From: an uncultured Porphyromonadaceae bacterium
GTDB taxonomy: Bacteria > Bacteroidota > Bacteroidia > Bacteroidales > Muribaculaceae
DNA: 64,000 bases
Assembly (NCBI GenBank): GCA_900540205.1
Contig: UQER01000015.1
Span: forward strand, 7,990-71,989
Reading direction: 5' to 3'
How positions within the stretch are numbered: the first letter of the stretch is position 1; every line of letters begins with the position of its first letter. Under the pieces are notes generated by a model that was not told where the DNA came from, searched no databases, and worked only from the letters and a program-made list of their open reading frames with translations. Positions 6,898-16,193 of this stretch are shown here, piece by piece. The position numbers and the translations under genes were made by a program.

Positions 6898-8544
6898 TTA
6901 TTCTAAAGTTCCGGGACGGTTGAGCGTTTTTGTGAACTTGCGTCCCCAGAGGTCGGTGAATTCCACTGTGACGGGTGCGTCGGCGGTGGTGGCGTTGGCG
7001 CGGAACATGTGTGCGGTGTGCTCGGGATCCATGCCTGAATTCCAGCTGCCGTATTCCTCCTTGATCGGGAGCAGGTATTTGATGATCAGATAGGGGTCGG
7101 GCAGAGCCACACGGCGCACCTGCAGTTCCTTCCCGTTCTCGAACATCTTCACGGTGCAGCCCGGTTCGTAGGCCCACACATTGGCAAGGATGTTGTTTTT
7201 CGAGGCGCCGGTGACAAAAGCCTTTGTGAAGTCGGTGTTGTCGATGATTGTGGTGTTTAGGTCGTAGACGCGTATCTGCTCGTTTTCATCAAGATTGTAC
7301 CCCTTGAACGTGTGGGTGGGATTCTTGGCGTCGGCGGTGAAGTCCCAGACACCCATGCCCCAGGGTGCGCCGTCGAAGCATACGGGGAGATTGGCCTTGT
7401 AGGGCTTGAAGCCTGCAGGCCACCAGCCGCCGTTGGTTCCGGCGTAATTGTACTCGCGGATGTTGCCTTCGGGAGTGTGCTGGAAGTGGTTCTTGTGCGA
7501 GTGTCCCGACATAACCTTCACATTGGTGAAATCGGCCAGCAATGCTCCGAGCTGCGGTCCTCCGTCGTCAAAACGGTACACTTTGGAGATGGTCTGACCG
7601 TCGGCCACGGGATAGGTGAGGAAAATGCCGTGCATGGTTATGAACAGCGGTGCGGTCTTGTCCTTGATTGTGGCAAGGTCGGCGGCAATCCAGTTGAGCT
7701 GCTCTTCGGTCAGAGCTGTGGTATAGGAGCGTTTGCCTGACACGCCGGGTGAAGCGCCGGGGTTGGTGTAGACAATGTTGTCAACGACAATGAAGTGCGC
7801 CCCGCCACGGTTGAACGAGTAGTAGGTGGGTCCATTGAAGTTGCGCCACAGGCCGGTTGTTTCAAAATCGCCGGAAGTGAACGGGTCGTTGTCGTGGTTG
7901 CCCATTGTGTGATACACGGGTGCGTTCACCTGAAAATCCTTGTTGAACATATCGAGCGTGTAGCCGAAGCCGTTGGCCAGAAACCAGTCGCAGATAATGT
8001 CGCCGAGAGTAATCACGATGGGGTCAGTGCCCTTGGCGCGCAGGGCATCGATTGTTTTGTTTATCTCAGGCACATAGAAGTTCTTCAGCAGTTCCACATC
8101 GCCCTCGCGGTTAGAAATCTGCGGGTCGGCTATTGCTACGATTGACAGCGGGCCCTTCGAGGCTATCGGTTTCAGTGTGAAGGTGATGTCGGTTGAGTTG
8201 AGGCGGTCAATCTGTTTCCAGAAGCATGGACGGTTGCCGTCGAGGCTCACTGTTGGTTCGTAGCCGCTGGGGGTGGACACGAAGATATAGCCGAGTTCCA
8301 TTTCCGACTGGAGCACGAAGTTGCCCTCGGCATCTGTGGTGGTGAGATTGATACCGTCGGATACCACCACATCGGCGAGCGGGGCGCCTGCGTCGGTGAT
8401 CACCTTGCCGGTCACACCCACTTCGCGCGGCAGAGGCTGGCGGATGTCGGGTGCGCCGAACACTTCATCGTCGTCGGAGCATGCCGTGAACAATGGCAGC
8501 CCCAGGGCGCATATCAGAGTTGCGAAATATAGTTTTGTTTTCAT
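6898..8544 (-). CDS. Calcineurin-like phosphoesterase lipoprotein (MetallophosN-Metallophos-MetallophosC)
   Basis: A 548-residue lipoprotein. The signal ends LFTACSDDDE: C22 is the lipidation site, and the following SDDD resembles the surface-export signal of Bacteroidota lipoproteins. Residues 43-125 form a carboxypeptidase-regulatory-like beta domain. Residues 133-365 are the metallophosphoesterase core with D140, GD at 181-182, GNHD at 215-218, H305 and GHSH at 347-350, so the two-metal site is complete. The C-terminal third is the family-specific MetallophosC beta domain. It should hydrolyse phosphomono- or diesters outside the cytoplasm; substrate unknown. A close relative is encoded at 22,664-24,262. 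Confidence 0.9.
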   Translation of the reverse strand: MKTKLYFATLICALGLPLFTACSDDDEVFGAPDIRQPLPREVGVTGKVITDAGAPLADVVVSDGINLTTTDAEGNFVLQSEMELGYIFVSTPSGYEPTVSLDGNRPCFWKQIDRLNSTDITFTLKPIASKGPLSIVAIADPQISNREGDVELLKNFYVPEINKTIDALRAKGTDPIVITLGDIICDWFLANGFGYTLDMFNKDFQVNAPVYHTMGNHDNDPFTSGDFETTGLWRNFNGPTYYSFNRGGAHFIVVDNIVYTNPGASPGVSGKRSYTTALTEEQLNWIAADLATIKDKTAPLFITMHGIFLTYPVADGQTISKVYRFDDGGPQLGALLADFTNVKVMSGHSHKNHFQHTPEGNIREYNYAGTNGGWWPAGFKPYKANLPVCFDGAPWGMGVWDFTADAKNPTHTFKGYNLDENEQIRVYDLNTTIIDNTDFTKAFVTGASKNNILANVWAYEPGCTVKMFENGKELQVRRVALPDPYLIIKYLLPIKEEYGSWNSGMDPEHTAHMFRANATTADAPVTVEFTDLWGRKFTKTLNRPGTLE

Positions 8545-8579
8545 GAATAATCAGAGATTGTTTAAGTTTACGCGGGCTG

Positions 8580-8912
8580 TCAGCCTTTGCAGTGAATCTG
8601 GATGTTTAAGAAGAGCTCGCCACCGTCTATGCGTATGGCCAGACGGAGCCAGTTGCCGAAGTTGGGCTGCACCTTGATGGGGTGGAGCCCCACGCCGGTG
8701 AAGGTCACTGGTGCCGAGCCGTCGTCGGCCCAGTTGACTCCGTCGTGCGAAATCTGCACCTGAGCTGTGAGCGTCGGATTGTCGCCCCGGGCATGTTCGA
8801 TCATTATAAAGAATATTGCCTCGTCGGCCCACCCCGTTTCATAAGGATGGGTGTCGAGCTCGCCGGTAAACCATTTTTTTATTTCCAGGTGAGAGGCATT
8901 GAAATTTTTCAT
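8580..8912 (-). CDS. Small leaderless beta-rich protein of unknown function
   Basis: The family is not recognised. The 110-residue product has no signal peptide or membrane segment. Its strands include TLTAQVQISHDGVNW, APVTFTGVGLHPIKVQP and a closing LFLNIQIHCKG, which looks like a single beta-sandwich of the kind used in carbohydrate-binding or phage-type accessory domains. It lies between the DUF gene at 8,962-9,912 and the phosphoesterase with gaps of 49 and 35 bp, inside the operon. Because all surrounding products are exported, the lack of a leader is odd. It may act in the cytoplasm or be exported in another way. Confidence 0.6.
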   Translation of the reverse strand: MKNFNASHLEIKKWFTGELDTHPYETGWADEAIFFIMIEHARGDNPTLTAQVQISHDGVNWADDGSAPVTFTGVGLHPIKVQPNFGNWLRLAIRIDGGELFLNIQIHCKG

Positions 8913-8961
8913 CGTGCTGTTGTTTTGAAGATGATGAAATGATGTGTGATGTGCCGGCAGA

Positions 8962-9912
8962 TTATTCCTGCGACACCACCACAGAATCGATATAGAAGAA
9001 CACGCGCCGTGGCTGGTCGGTCTCCACCCAGAAAAGCGGATTGATAAGATTGTCGATACGGTGATAGCCGGGCACGTTGGTCACGTGTGTGCCGCGCAGG
9101 TCCCAGATGCGATCCTGACACTGGAACTCCACATACTCGCGGTTGAGCGTGTCGATTTTAAGGCGCATGTACTGCCAGTTGAGCTTGCAGTCGGTCTCAT
9201 TGTAGATGAGCTTCTGATGTGAATCGGGAATCACCTGGAAAGCCTCGTGGCGTCCGTCGGGATAACGGCGCCCGAACCACCAGGGGTCGATGCCGCGTTT
9301 GCACCAGTCGCCTTCAAGTCCGAAGGCCCATTCCTTGTCGGTCACATCGGCCGAGTTCTCTATCTCCCAGCGCTGCACGAGGTTGCCGTTGAAACAGTTG
9401 AGATGGCGAACCCCCACCTGATAGCGTTCGCCGCGCTCCTGGATGTCGAAGCCCATGCCGAACGCACGGATGCTCTTTTCATGCAGTCCTGGTTGCGGAG
9501 TGCCCTCGGGCGAGAGGGTGTCCTGTTCGGCCGTGTATGAGAACCAGCATTCAATCTGCAGATAGCGGCTGCCGGGGCGGTAGAATGACAGACGTTTGAT
9601 GGCATGTCCCATCGATCCCGGAGCGGGTATCTCCTCATAGCGCGAGCAGACAGGGCGGGTGGAAAGTTTGAGGCTGAAGGTGCCCGACATGGCGCCGTGG
9701 CTGCCGGGGTAACGGTAGGTGGCCGAACTCAGCATCACCGGAGGCCACTGATCCTTGTTGACCAGTGTGGGTGGCACATCGAAGTCGGGATATTCCGTGA
9801 AATTGGGTAGCAGTGTCATCCACCCGTTGAACCCGGTGTTGAACACATCGTAGGCCAATATGCGCTGCAGCGGCATGAACCGGCTGCGAAGCAGAATTTC
9901 GTCTACACTCAT
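8962..9912 (-). CDS. Leaderless beta-sandwich-like protein of unknown function
   Basis: A 316-residue protein that I do not recognise with confidence; similar proteins are annotated as uncharacterised DUFs next to SusC/SusD pairs. There is no signal peptide: the start is MSVDEILLRSRFMPLQRILAYD. The body is rich in strands and aromatic residues (RYLQIECWFSYTAE, GMGFDIQERGERYQVGVRHL, YMRLKIDTLNREYVEFQCQ, RRVFFYIDSVVVSQE), consistent with a concanavalin/jelly-roll fold. It begins 75 bp after susD. The enriched Trp/Tyr/Arg content would suit ligand binding, but no catalytic residues can be assigned. Confidence 0.6.
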   Translation of the reverse strand: MSVDEILLRSRFMPLQRILAYDVFNTGFNGWMTLLPNFTEYPDFDVPPTLVNKDQWPPVMLSSATYRYPGSHGAMSGTFSLKLSTRPVCSRYEEIPAPGSMGHAIKRLSFYRPGSRYLQIECWFSYTAEQDTLSPEGTPQPGLHEKSIRAFGMGFDIQERGERYQVGVRHLNCFNGNLVQRWEIENSADVTDKEWAFGLEGDWCKRGIDPWWFGRRYPDGRHEAFQVIPDSHQKLIYNETDCKLNWQYMRLKIDTLNREYVEFQCQDRIWDLRGTHVTNVPGYHRIDNLINPLFWVETDQPRRVFFYIDSVVVSQE

Positions 9913-9987
9913 ATTTTTAATCGTGGATTTGAGTATCTGGTAATCAAAATAGTATCGTTAATTGTCGGTGCGGCTGACTCAGGCCGT

Positions 9988-11685
9988 TTACCAGCCTGGG
10001 TTCTGCTCGATGATTCCATTGGAGATGTTGACCTCGGTGGCCGGGATGGGGAACAGCGGCAGGCGTTTGTCGTATTTACGTGGCAGAATCCTGATAATCT
10101 TTCCGGCATCGAACATGGGCTTGAAGTCGGCGAATCCGCATTCATCCACTTCGGGAGTCCAGGGCCAGTAGTAGTCGCCGTCCTTTTCAAGCTTGGCCAT
10201 GCCAGCCTTTGTGGGGAAGGCGTAATAGTCGTGGCTGCATGCCTTCTCATACCATCCCCAGCGGAGAAGGTCGAAGAAACGGCGTCCCTCCCAGGCAAAT
10301 TCCACACGGCGTTCGCGGCGTATGGCCAGACGCATGGTGTTCTGGTCGGCCATGGTCAGGGCCGGGTAGAGGTTTGTGTTGTCGCGGGTGGTCTTGTAAG
10401 CGCGTGCTCGTACATCGTTTATGGCGTTGAGCATGGCGGCGTCCATCTCGCCAAGTTCCACCTTTGCCTCGGCGAACATGAGCAACACGTCGGCGTAGCG
10501 TATGATGATGGTGGGATTCTCGCTGACATTCTTGCCGGTGCGCCAGCTGTCCTGCGCGCCTTTGCGCAGGCATGTGGCTGTGGTGGCGGCATATTGATCG
10601 TTGGCTTTGGTATCCTTGTTCTTCACCGGTTTGCCGTCGAGCAGCACGGTGGTTGCCGACGGTGCGGGATCGTACACGCAGCCGTAGATCACAGAGCCGG
10701 GTGCCACGAATGTCTCGTTGCAACGCGGATCGCGGTTGAGATAGGGGTTGTGGGGGTCGAACAGGGGCGACTCGTCGATGGGCTTGCCGTCGGTGCACTC
10801 GAAAGCAGCCAGAAGGTCCCACGACGGATAGGCGCCCGCTCCGGAGCTTACGGTGGTGCGGAGCATGAACGAGTTGACCGAGCTTGACTGTCCCAGGTCG
10901 GTGGAGTTGGCTATGGCGAAAATGGTCTCGCCGTTGTCGATGGTAAGGTCACGGAACAATTCGCCGAAGTCGGGGTAGAGACTATACTTTTTCGAGTCCA
11001 TCACCTCTTTGGCGGCATCGCGGGCAATCTCCCAGTCCTCCTTGGTGAGTGCGATGCGGGCCTTGAGGGCGAGAGCGCAGTAGCGGTTCACGCGCCACAG
11101 GCCTGCCACATTGTTGGTTTCGGGGAGGTGGGCAGCTGCGTAATCGTAATCCTCATAGATGTTGCGGAGCACTTCCTTTTCCGATACACGTCCCATCTGG
11201 CGCGCCTCGTCGATGGTGATGGAGGTGGTGTAGAAAGGCACGTCGCCCCACAGGGTGATCAGGCGCGAGTAGAAGTAGGCGCGGAAAAAGCGTGCCTCGC
11301 CCACAAGGCGGTGATTCTCGTCGGTCTGTTCCAGCTCAGCGAGCTTTTCTATCACACGGTTGCAGCGGCTGATGGCCTTGTATGAATTTTTCCATGTGGA
11401 TTCAATCCAGGATGTGGTGCTCGACAGTGACGCCGAAGGCACATCGTACACCTTGTTGCGGTGGCAGAAGTCGTCGGTGCGGCCGTCGGTGAACCAGCGT
11501 GTCTCCAGTTCGTAGGGGTAGGTGCGGTAAAGGTCGTTGAGCGAGATGCGCACTTCGTCCATGTTGGAGTTCCATGTGTCCGACGACGGCTCGGTGAGCG
11601 GCTGCAGGTCCAGGTCGGCGCAGGATGACACGGCCGACAGGGTTGCGAATGCAAGGATACCCTTAAATATATTCTTGAGTTTCAT
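9988..11685 (-). CDS. SusD/RagB-family nutrient-binding outer-membrane lipoprotein
   Basis: A 565-residue surface lipoprotein that pairs with the SusC channel as its substrate-binding lid. The signal peptide ends AVSSCADLDLQPLTEPSS, with the lipid-modified Cys near residue 22, followed by the DLxPxxE-type segment common to SusD proteins. TPR-like helices follow (RCNRVIEKLAELEQ, RFFRAYFYSRLITLWGDVPF). The C-terminal RagB/SusD hallmark includes LRLAIRRERRVEFAWEGRRFFDLLRWG and the final ATEVNISNGIIEQNPGW. It lies 26 bp downstream of susC. The ligand cannot be deduced from sequence alone; neighbours suggest a phosphorylated compound. Confidence 0.96.
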   Translation of the reverse strand: MKLKNIFKGILAFATLSAVSSCADLDLQPLTEPSSDTWNSNMDEVRISLNDLYRTYPYELETRWFTDGRTDDFCHRNKVYDVPSASLSSTTSWIESTWKNSYKAISRCNRVIEKLAELEQTDENHRLVGEARFFRAYFYSRLITLWGDVPFYTTSITIDEARQMGRVSEKEVLRNIYEDYDYAAAHLPETNNVAGLWRVNRYCALALKARIALTKEDWEIARDAAKEVMDSKKYSLYPDFGELFRDLTIDNGETIFAIANSTDLGQSSSVNSFMLRTTVSSGAGAYPSWDLLAAFECTDGKPIDESPLFDPHNPYLNRDPRCNETFVAPGSVIYGCVYDPAPSATTVLLDGKPVKNKDTKANDQYAATTATCLRKGAQDSWRTGKNVSENPTIIIRYADVLLMFAEAKVELGEMDAAMLNAINDVRARAYKTTRDNTNLYPALTMADQNTMRLAIRRERRVEFAWEGRRFFDLLRWGWYEKACSHDYYAFPTKAGMAKLEKDGDYYWPWTPEVDECGFADFKPMFDAGKIIRILPRKYDKRLPLFPIPATEVNISNGIIEQNPGW

Positions 11686-11711
11686 ATTGTTTCTGATCTT
11701 TCACGGTTGGG

Positions 11712-14700
11712 TTAGAAGGATAAGTCGACGCCGAAGGTGTAGGTGGTGGCGATGTAGTTGCTGGCACTTGCATTCACCTCGGGGTCCCAGCCTTTGGGAT
11801 AGTGGTGGATGCAGAAGGGATCCTCCACGTTCACATAGACTCTGAGATTCTTGAGGCGGATTCTGTTGATGAGCTTTTTGGGGAATGTGTAGCTCAGATT
11901 GATGTTCTTGCAGCGGAAGTAGCTGCCGTCCATCAGCCAGAAGTCCGACATCTCGTAGTTGTTCTTGTCACCGGTGGTGTTGCACAGGCGCGGATAGCGG
12001 GCATCAAGGTTCTGCTCCGGGGTGTTGTACAGGCTCCAGTAGTTGCCCATGATGATTTCGGGGGCTGCGCGGAAGCTCTGCTGGCGCACCATCACTTCGG
12101 ACATGCGCACCTTGCGGCGTCCCACGCCGTTGAATGTGGCCGAGAGCTGTATGTCCTTCCATCCCACGTTCAGGTAGCCGCCATAAAGCAGATGGGGAAG
12201 CGATGCGCCGAGCACTTCGCGGTCGTAGGTGGCGTCGATTGCGCCGTCGGGCACGCCGTCGGCTCCGCCGAGGTCCTGGTAGCGCACGTCGCCCGGGCCT
12301 ACGGCGGCAATCAGCTTGGCCGAGTTGGCCACCTCGTCGGCAGTCTGGTAAAGTCCCATGGAGCGGTAACCGTAGAACGACATGTATTCGTCGCCTTCGC
12401 GGATAATGCAGTCTCCGGAATATTTTATGGTGCCACCCAGGTTGCCCATCTTCGACTTGGAGTCAGAGAGGTTGAATCCAACGGCATAGTGCCAGTCGCG
12501 GTTGATGTTGTCGCGCCACGAGAGCTTGATTTCCCATCCGCGCGTGTTCATGTCGCCGGCGTTCACCTCCGGGGGCTCGTAGCCGGTGAATAGAGGGATT
12601 TCTGTGGCTATGAGCATGTCCTTGGTTTTCTTGTAATATATGTCGCCGGTGAAGTCCAGACGGTTGTTGAACATCGAGAAGTCCACCCCCACGTCCCATG
12701 TGTGGGTCGATTCCCAGGTTATGTCGCGTACGGCGTAGCGCACCTGTGCGCCTGCCGTGGCCGATTCCGGACCCTGCGAGCCGAACATCACGTTGTTGAG
12801 CAGATTGACCGAGGCCTGGTAGGGATAGTTGCCTATGCGTTCGTTGCCCAGCGAACCGTAGGATGCGCGGATCATCATGTTGGAGAGCACTGGGCTTACG
12901 CCGGCCATGAAGCGCTCGTTGGTCAGACGCCATCCAAGCGATGCCGAGGGGAACCAGCCCCAGCGGTATTTCGAGTCGAAGCGAGACGAACCGTCGCTGC
13001 GGATGTTGGCCTGCAGGAAGTAACGGCTGTTGAAGTTGTACATCACGCGGCCGAAGAACGAACGGTAGGCGTTCTCGAATGCTGACCCTGAGGTGGTGAT
13101 CTTGTTCTTGTTGGCGTTGTCGAGGTAGGGATAGTCGCCGAGAGTCATGTCCTCCGTGGTGGTGGTCATGGTCTCGTAGTGGTACGTGTAATCCTCATAA
13201 CCGGCCATCACATTCACGTTATGCAGGCCGAAGTCCTTATAGAATGTGGCGGTGATTGACTTCTCGAGCGAACGGGTGTCGAGGCGTGTCTCGGTCAGGT
13301 TGTTGGTCTCGTAGCCCGACACGTAGCCCAGAAGCTGGTCGGTTTCATAGGCATCGTAGAACGGCACGGCCTTCTGCATGTCCTTCACTTTCTGCCACTG
13401 CATGGTGGGGGTGATGTTGGCATTGAAGGTGAGGAAGTCGAACGGCTTGTAGGTAAGGGCGATGCGTCCGGTCAGATAGTCCACGGTGTTCTTCTTCTCG
13501 CCGCCCTGGGTGAATGCGCCTTCGGTGTTCGAACCTGATTGTCCGGATGCTATGCGTCCGTCGGGATATGTGCCGAGATAGATGGCCGGATAACGGAGTG
13601 CTGCCCCGATGGGGCTTCCGGAGTGGGGGTCGTTCTTTACGGCGTGACGCATGGAGAGGTCAACGTTGGCGCTCCACTGCTTGTTGAAGTTCAGCGCGTT
13701 GTTGGCACGCATGAAGATGCGTTCGTGGTTCGAGTTGCGGTAGAGGGCCTCGGTCTTCTCATACGATGCCGAGATGCGGGTCTTCACCTGCTTGTTGCCG
13801 TAGGAGAGGCTGAGGGTGTGTTTGTGGCGCGGAGCGTTCTTGCGGAGCAGGCGGTCACGCCAGTCGTAGATGGGATATTCGATGGGGTCGAAATAGTTGT
13901 TTGTCAGGTAGGAATCGATGTAATCTTTGGAGTAGGTGGGATATTCACCGCCCTCGGGGTTTCCGGCCTCGTTCCACCGCAGCTCATTGATCACCTGCAT
14001 GTGGCGGATGGGGTCGGTGACAAAATCGGGATAGCTTGAGGCATGAATCAGCGAGACTTCGCCGTTATAGGTGATTTTCAGGTCGCCCTCCTTGGCACCT
14101 TTCGTGGTGATGAGGATAACGCCGGCGGCGGCACGCGCACCGTAGATTGAGGCGGCTGCGGCGTCCTTGAGGACCGAAATTTGATCCACATCGTCGGGGT
14201 TGACATTGTCGATGGAGCTTACGGGGGTGCCGTCAACAAGGATGAGCGGCGAGCTGTCGCCCATGGTTGTCACACCGCGCACCTGGATGGAGCCGCTCGC
14301 GCCGGGCATCGAGCCGTTACGGGTTATTTCCAGACCAGGGATGGCACCCTGCAGCGCGGTCGACAGGTTGGGGGAGCGCTGTTTCGACAGCCGTTCGGAG
14401 TCGATGGCTCCCACGGCTCCGGTGAGGTCTTTTTTCTTGACCACGGCGTAACCGATCACAACGGTTTCGTCAAGCATCACCACATCGGGTTCCATCTTGA
14501 ACTGCAGGGGGGTCTTGCCGTCCCATTTCAAGGATATGGGTTTATAGCCAAGAAAGTTACATTTTACTTCCGTGTTGAAGGGCACCGATGAGATGGTGAA
14601 ATTGCCGTCGGCATCGGTCATGGCGGTGTATTTGTTGTTGCTGTCGGAGATTACGGCCCCCGCAATGGGTTCGTCGGTCTCGTCGGTGACCGTTCCCTTC

Positions 14701-14813
14701 AGGGTGCCGGTCTGAGCCATTGCTGCCGCCGGCACCAGCGTGGCAGCCGTCAGGACAGCGGCCGCGAGCGCCTTGCGCAACGTTTTTATCACTGATTCCA
14801 TTGGATATTTCAT
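11712..14813 (-). CDS. SusC/RagA-family TonB-dependent outer-membrane transporter
   Basis: A 1,033-residue TonB-dependent importer. An N-terminal signal (MESVIKTLRKALAAAVLTAA and on to AMAQ) precedes a carboxypeptidase-regulatory-like domain (TGTLKGTVTDETDEPIAGAV, about residues 35-110). Next come a VVIGYAVVKKKDLTGAV segment and the plug domain with LQGAIPGLEITRNGSMPGA, IQVRGVTTMGD and the SusC signature ISVLKDAAAASIYGARAAAG. The remainder is a 22-strand-type barrel ending YTFGVDLSF. It is 20 bp after the BACON gene and 26 bp before susD. It has no N-terminal anti-sigma-contact domain of the STN type, so regulation is probably through the LacI regulator rather than an ECF sigma/anti-sigma pair. 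Confidence 0.97.
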   Translation of the reverse strand: MKYPMESVIKTLRKALAAAVLTAATLVPAAAMAQTGTLKGTVTDETDEPIAGAVISDSNNKYTAMTDADGNFTISSVPFNTEVKCNFLGYKPISLKWDGKTPLQFKMEPDVVMLDETVVIGYAVVKKKDLTGAVGAIDSERLSKQRSPNLSTALQGAIPGLEITRNGSMPGASGSIQVRGVTTMGDSSPLILVDGTPVSSIDNVNPDDVDQISVLKDAAAASIYGARAAAGVILITTKGAKEGDLKITYNGEVSLIHASSYPDFVTDPIRHMQVINELRWNEAGNPEGGEYPTYSKDYIDSYLTNNYFDPIEYPIYDWRDRLLRKNAPRHKHTLSLSYGNKQVKTRISASYEKTEALYRNSNHERIFMRANNALNFNKQWSANVDLSMRHAVKNDPHSGSPIGAALRYPAIYLGTYPDGRIASGQSGSNTEGAFTQGGEKKNTVDYLTGRIALTYKPFDFLTFNANITPTMQWQKVKDMQKAVPFYDAYETDQLLGYVSGYETNNLTETRLDTRSLEKSITATFYKDFGLHNVNVMAGYEDYTYHYETMTTTTEDMTLGDYPYLDNANKNKITTSGSAFENAYRSFFGRVMYNFNSRYFLQANIRSDGSSRFDSKYRWGWFPSASLGWRLTNERFMAGVSPVLSNMMIRASYGSLGNERIGNYPYQASVNLLNNVMFGSQGPESATAGAQVRYAVRDITWESTHTWDVGVDFSMFNNRLDFTGDIYYKKTKDMLIATEIPLFTGYEPPEVNAGDMNTRGWEIKLSWRDNINRDWHYAVGFNLSDSKSKMGNLGGTIKYSGDCIIREGDEYMSFYGYRSMGLYQTADEVANSAKLIAAVGPGDVRYQDLGGADGVPDGAIDATYDREVLGASLPHLLYGGYLNVGWKDIQLSATFNGVGRRKVRMSEVMVRQQSFRAAPEIIMGNYWSLYNTPEQNLDARYPRLCNTTGDKNNYEMSDFWLMDGSYFRCKNINLSYTFPKKLINRIRLKNLRVYVNVEDPFCIHHYPKGWDPEVNASASNYIATTYTFGVDLSF

Positions 14814-14833
14814 GGTTTATGTGTTGAAAGGGT

Positions 14834-16135
14834 TTACTTTACGAATTCGAGTTTCACAGTCTGGTTGTATTCCTTTACAGCCTTGTCGCCTTCATGCGGA
14901 TGCTGTGCCGAGAAGCGGCTCTGGGCCTGCTGCAGAATCTGGTCGATGTACTTGCCGCTGTAGGCAATCTCGGTGGCGGGACGCAGGCGGATTTTGACGC
15001 TCCCGCAGGGGTTCTGCATCTGGAATGTACCTTCGAACAGCTGGTAGGCGCTGTCCTTGGTGTACTGGAAATTGTAGGTGAATGTTTCCGTCCAGTTGCC
15101 GGTGGCTCCCGAGGTGCCCTGTGTGGCAGTGAGTGTGGTGGTTTTCGGTGCCATAAGCGGTTTCCACTCGTTGCCGTCGAGATACTCGCACATCCAGTAG
15201 GCGGCGCAGCCGCTGAAGATATGCCCGGTGAACTCGAAGCGCATCTGCTTGTTGGCGGGAATCTCGCCGAGCATGGGGTTGCTGCACTCAATGAGCCAGT
15301 AGTCGGTGGTCACGATGCCGCGTACGATGATGTCGCCGTGTCCGCCGGTCTGCACACGCATCCCCTTGCCGTCGTCGGGACGGTCGGATTTGTCGGAGTT
15401 GTAGAACCGGATAGTTCCGCTGCCGGTCGAGGCGTTGGCATAGCTGTCGATAAATCCGGCCTTGGTCTTGTCGAAGTTTCCGTTGCCCCAAGTCTCGGAG
15501 TATTCGGACACAGATTTATCGAACGCCCATTCCGTGATGATGTTGAGGTCGACTGCCGCCTGGATTATCGAGACGGTATAGTGTTGGCCACCTATTGTCA
15601 CGGTTATGTCGGTCTTCCGGTTGGCTGGGAATGTCACCGTCACGTTGGTCTCACCGTTGCCTGAGCTGGGTGAAAGCACAAAGTCGGGATTGCTGCAGGT
15701 GGCTGTCCATTCGCCTTCGCCAAGCACGGTGAACGAGGCTGTGGTGACCTGAGGCTCCACCTCGATTTTCTTGACGGACACGCCTGTTGGCACCATCGCG
15801 CTCTGGTTGATGGCCAGGGCTTTGGGCGTGACGTCGTCGCCGATGAATTTTATGCGGCCCGAGCGTGGGGAAGTATCCTCGTTGGCCGATACCTGGATTG
15901 TGAAAACAGTGGCGTCGCCTTCGTTCGATGTGCTCACGATGCTGAACCAGTCGTTGTCGTGGTTTACCACATAGTGCACGTTGGCGGTCACGGTCATTGT
16001 AAGTATGCCTCCGTCGGATGATACGGATATCTCTTTATCCGACAGGTTCATGTAGCTCGGCTTGTCGTCGGAACATGATGCCGCTGCCAGTCCGGCCATA
16101 ACGCAGACCAAAAATCGCAGTAGGAGATTTTTCAT
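14834..16135 (-). CDS. BACON-domain surface lipoprotein
   Basis: A 433-residue lipoprotein. The signal ends LAAASCSDDKPS, with lipid Cys near residue 21 and acidic residues behind it. Two BACON-type beta-sandwich domains follow. The first (about 30-115) has ISVSSDGGILTMTVTANVHY and a DNDWFSIV segment; the second (about 120-200) has VTTASFTVLGEGEWTA and FVLSPSSGNGETNVTVTFPA. The last 220 residues look like a jelly-roll ligand-binding module (ITEWAFDKSV, GTIRFYNSDK, MRFEFTGHIFSGCAAYW). BACON proteins in such loci usually bind glycans or other polymers at the cell surface. It sits directly upstream of susC. Confidence 0.85.
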   Translation of the reverse strand: MKNLLLRFLVCVMAGLAAASCSDDKPSYMNLSDKEISVSSDGGILTMTVTANVHYVVNHDNDWFSIVSTSNEGDATVFTIQVSANEDTSPRSGRIKFIGDDVTPKALAINQSAMVPTGVSVKKIEVEPQVTTASFTVLGEGEWTATCSNPDFVLSPSSGNGETNVTVTFPANRKTDITVTIGGQHYTVSIIQAAVDLNIITEWAFDKSVSEYSETWGNGNFDKTKAGFIDSYANASTGSGTIRFYNSDKSDRPDDGKGMRVQTGGHGDIIVRGIVTTDYWLIECSNPMLGEIPANKQMRFEFTGHIFSGCAAYWMCEYLDGNEWKPLMAPKTTTLTATQGTSGATGNWTETFTYNFQYTKDSAYQLFEGTFQMQNPCGSVKIRLRPATEIAYSGKYIDQILQQAQSRFSAQHPHEGDKAVKEYNQTVKLEFVK

Positions 16136-16193
16136 GGTTGTTTATGTTAAAAGATTATTGATTTTTGAGTTTTCATGTCTCGGATTAGGGAAT

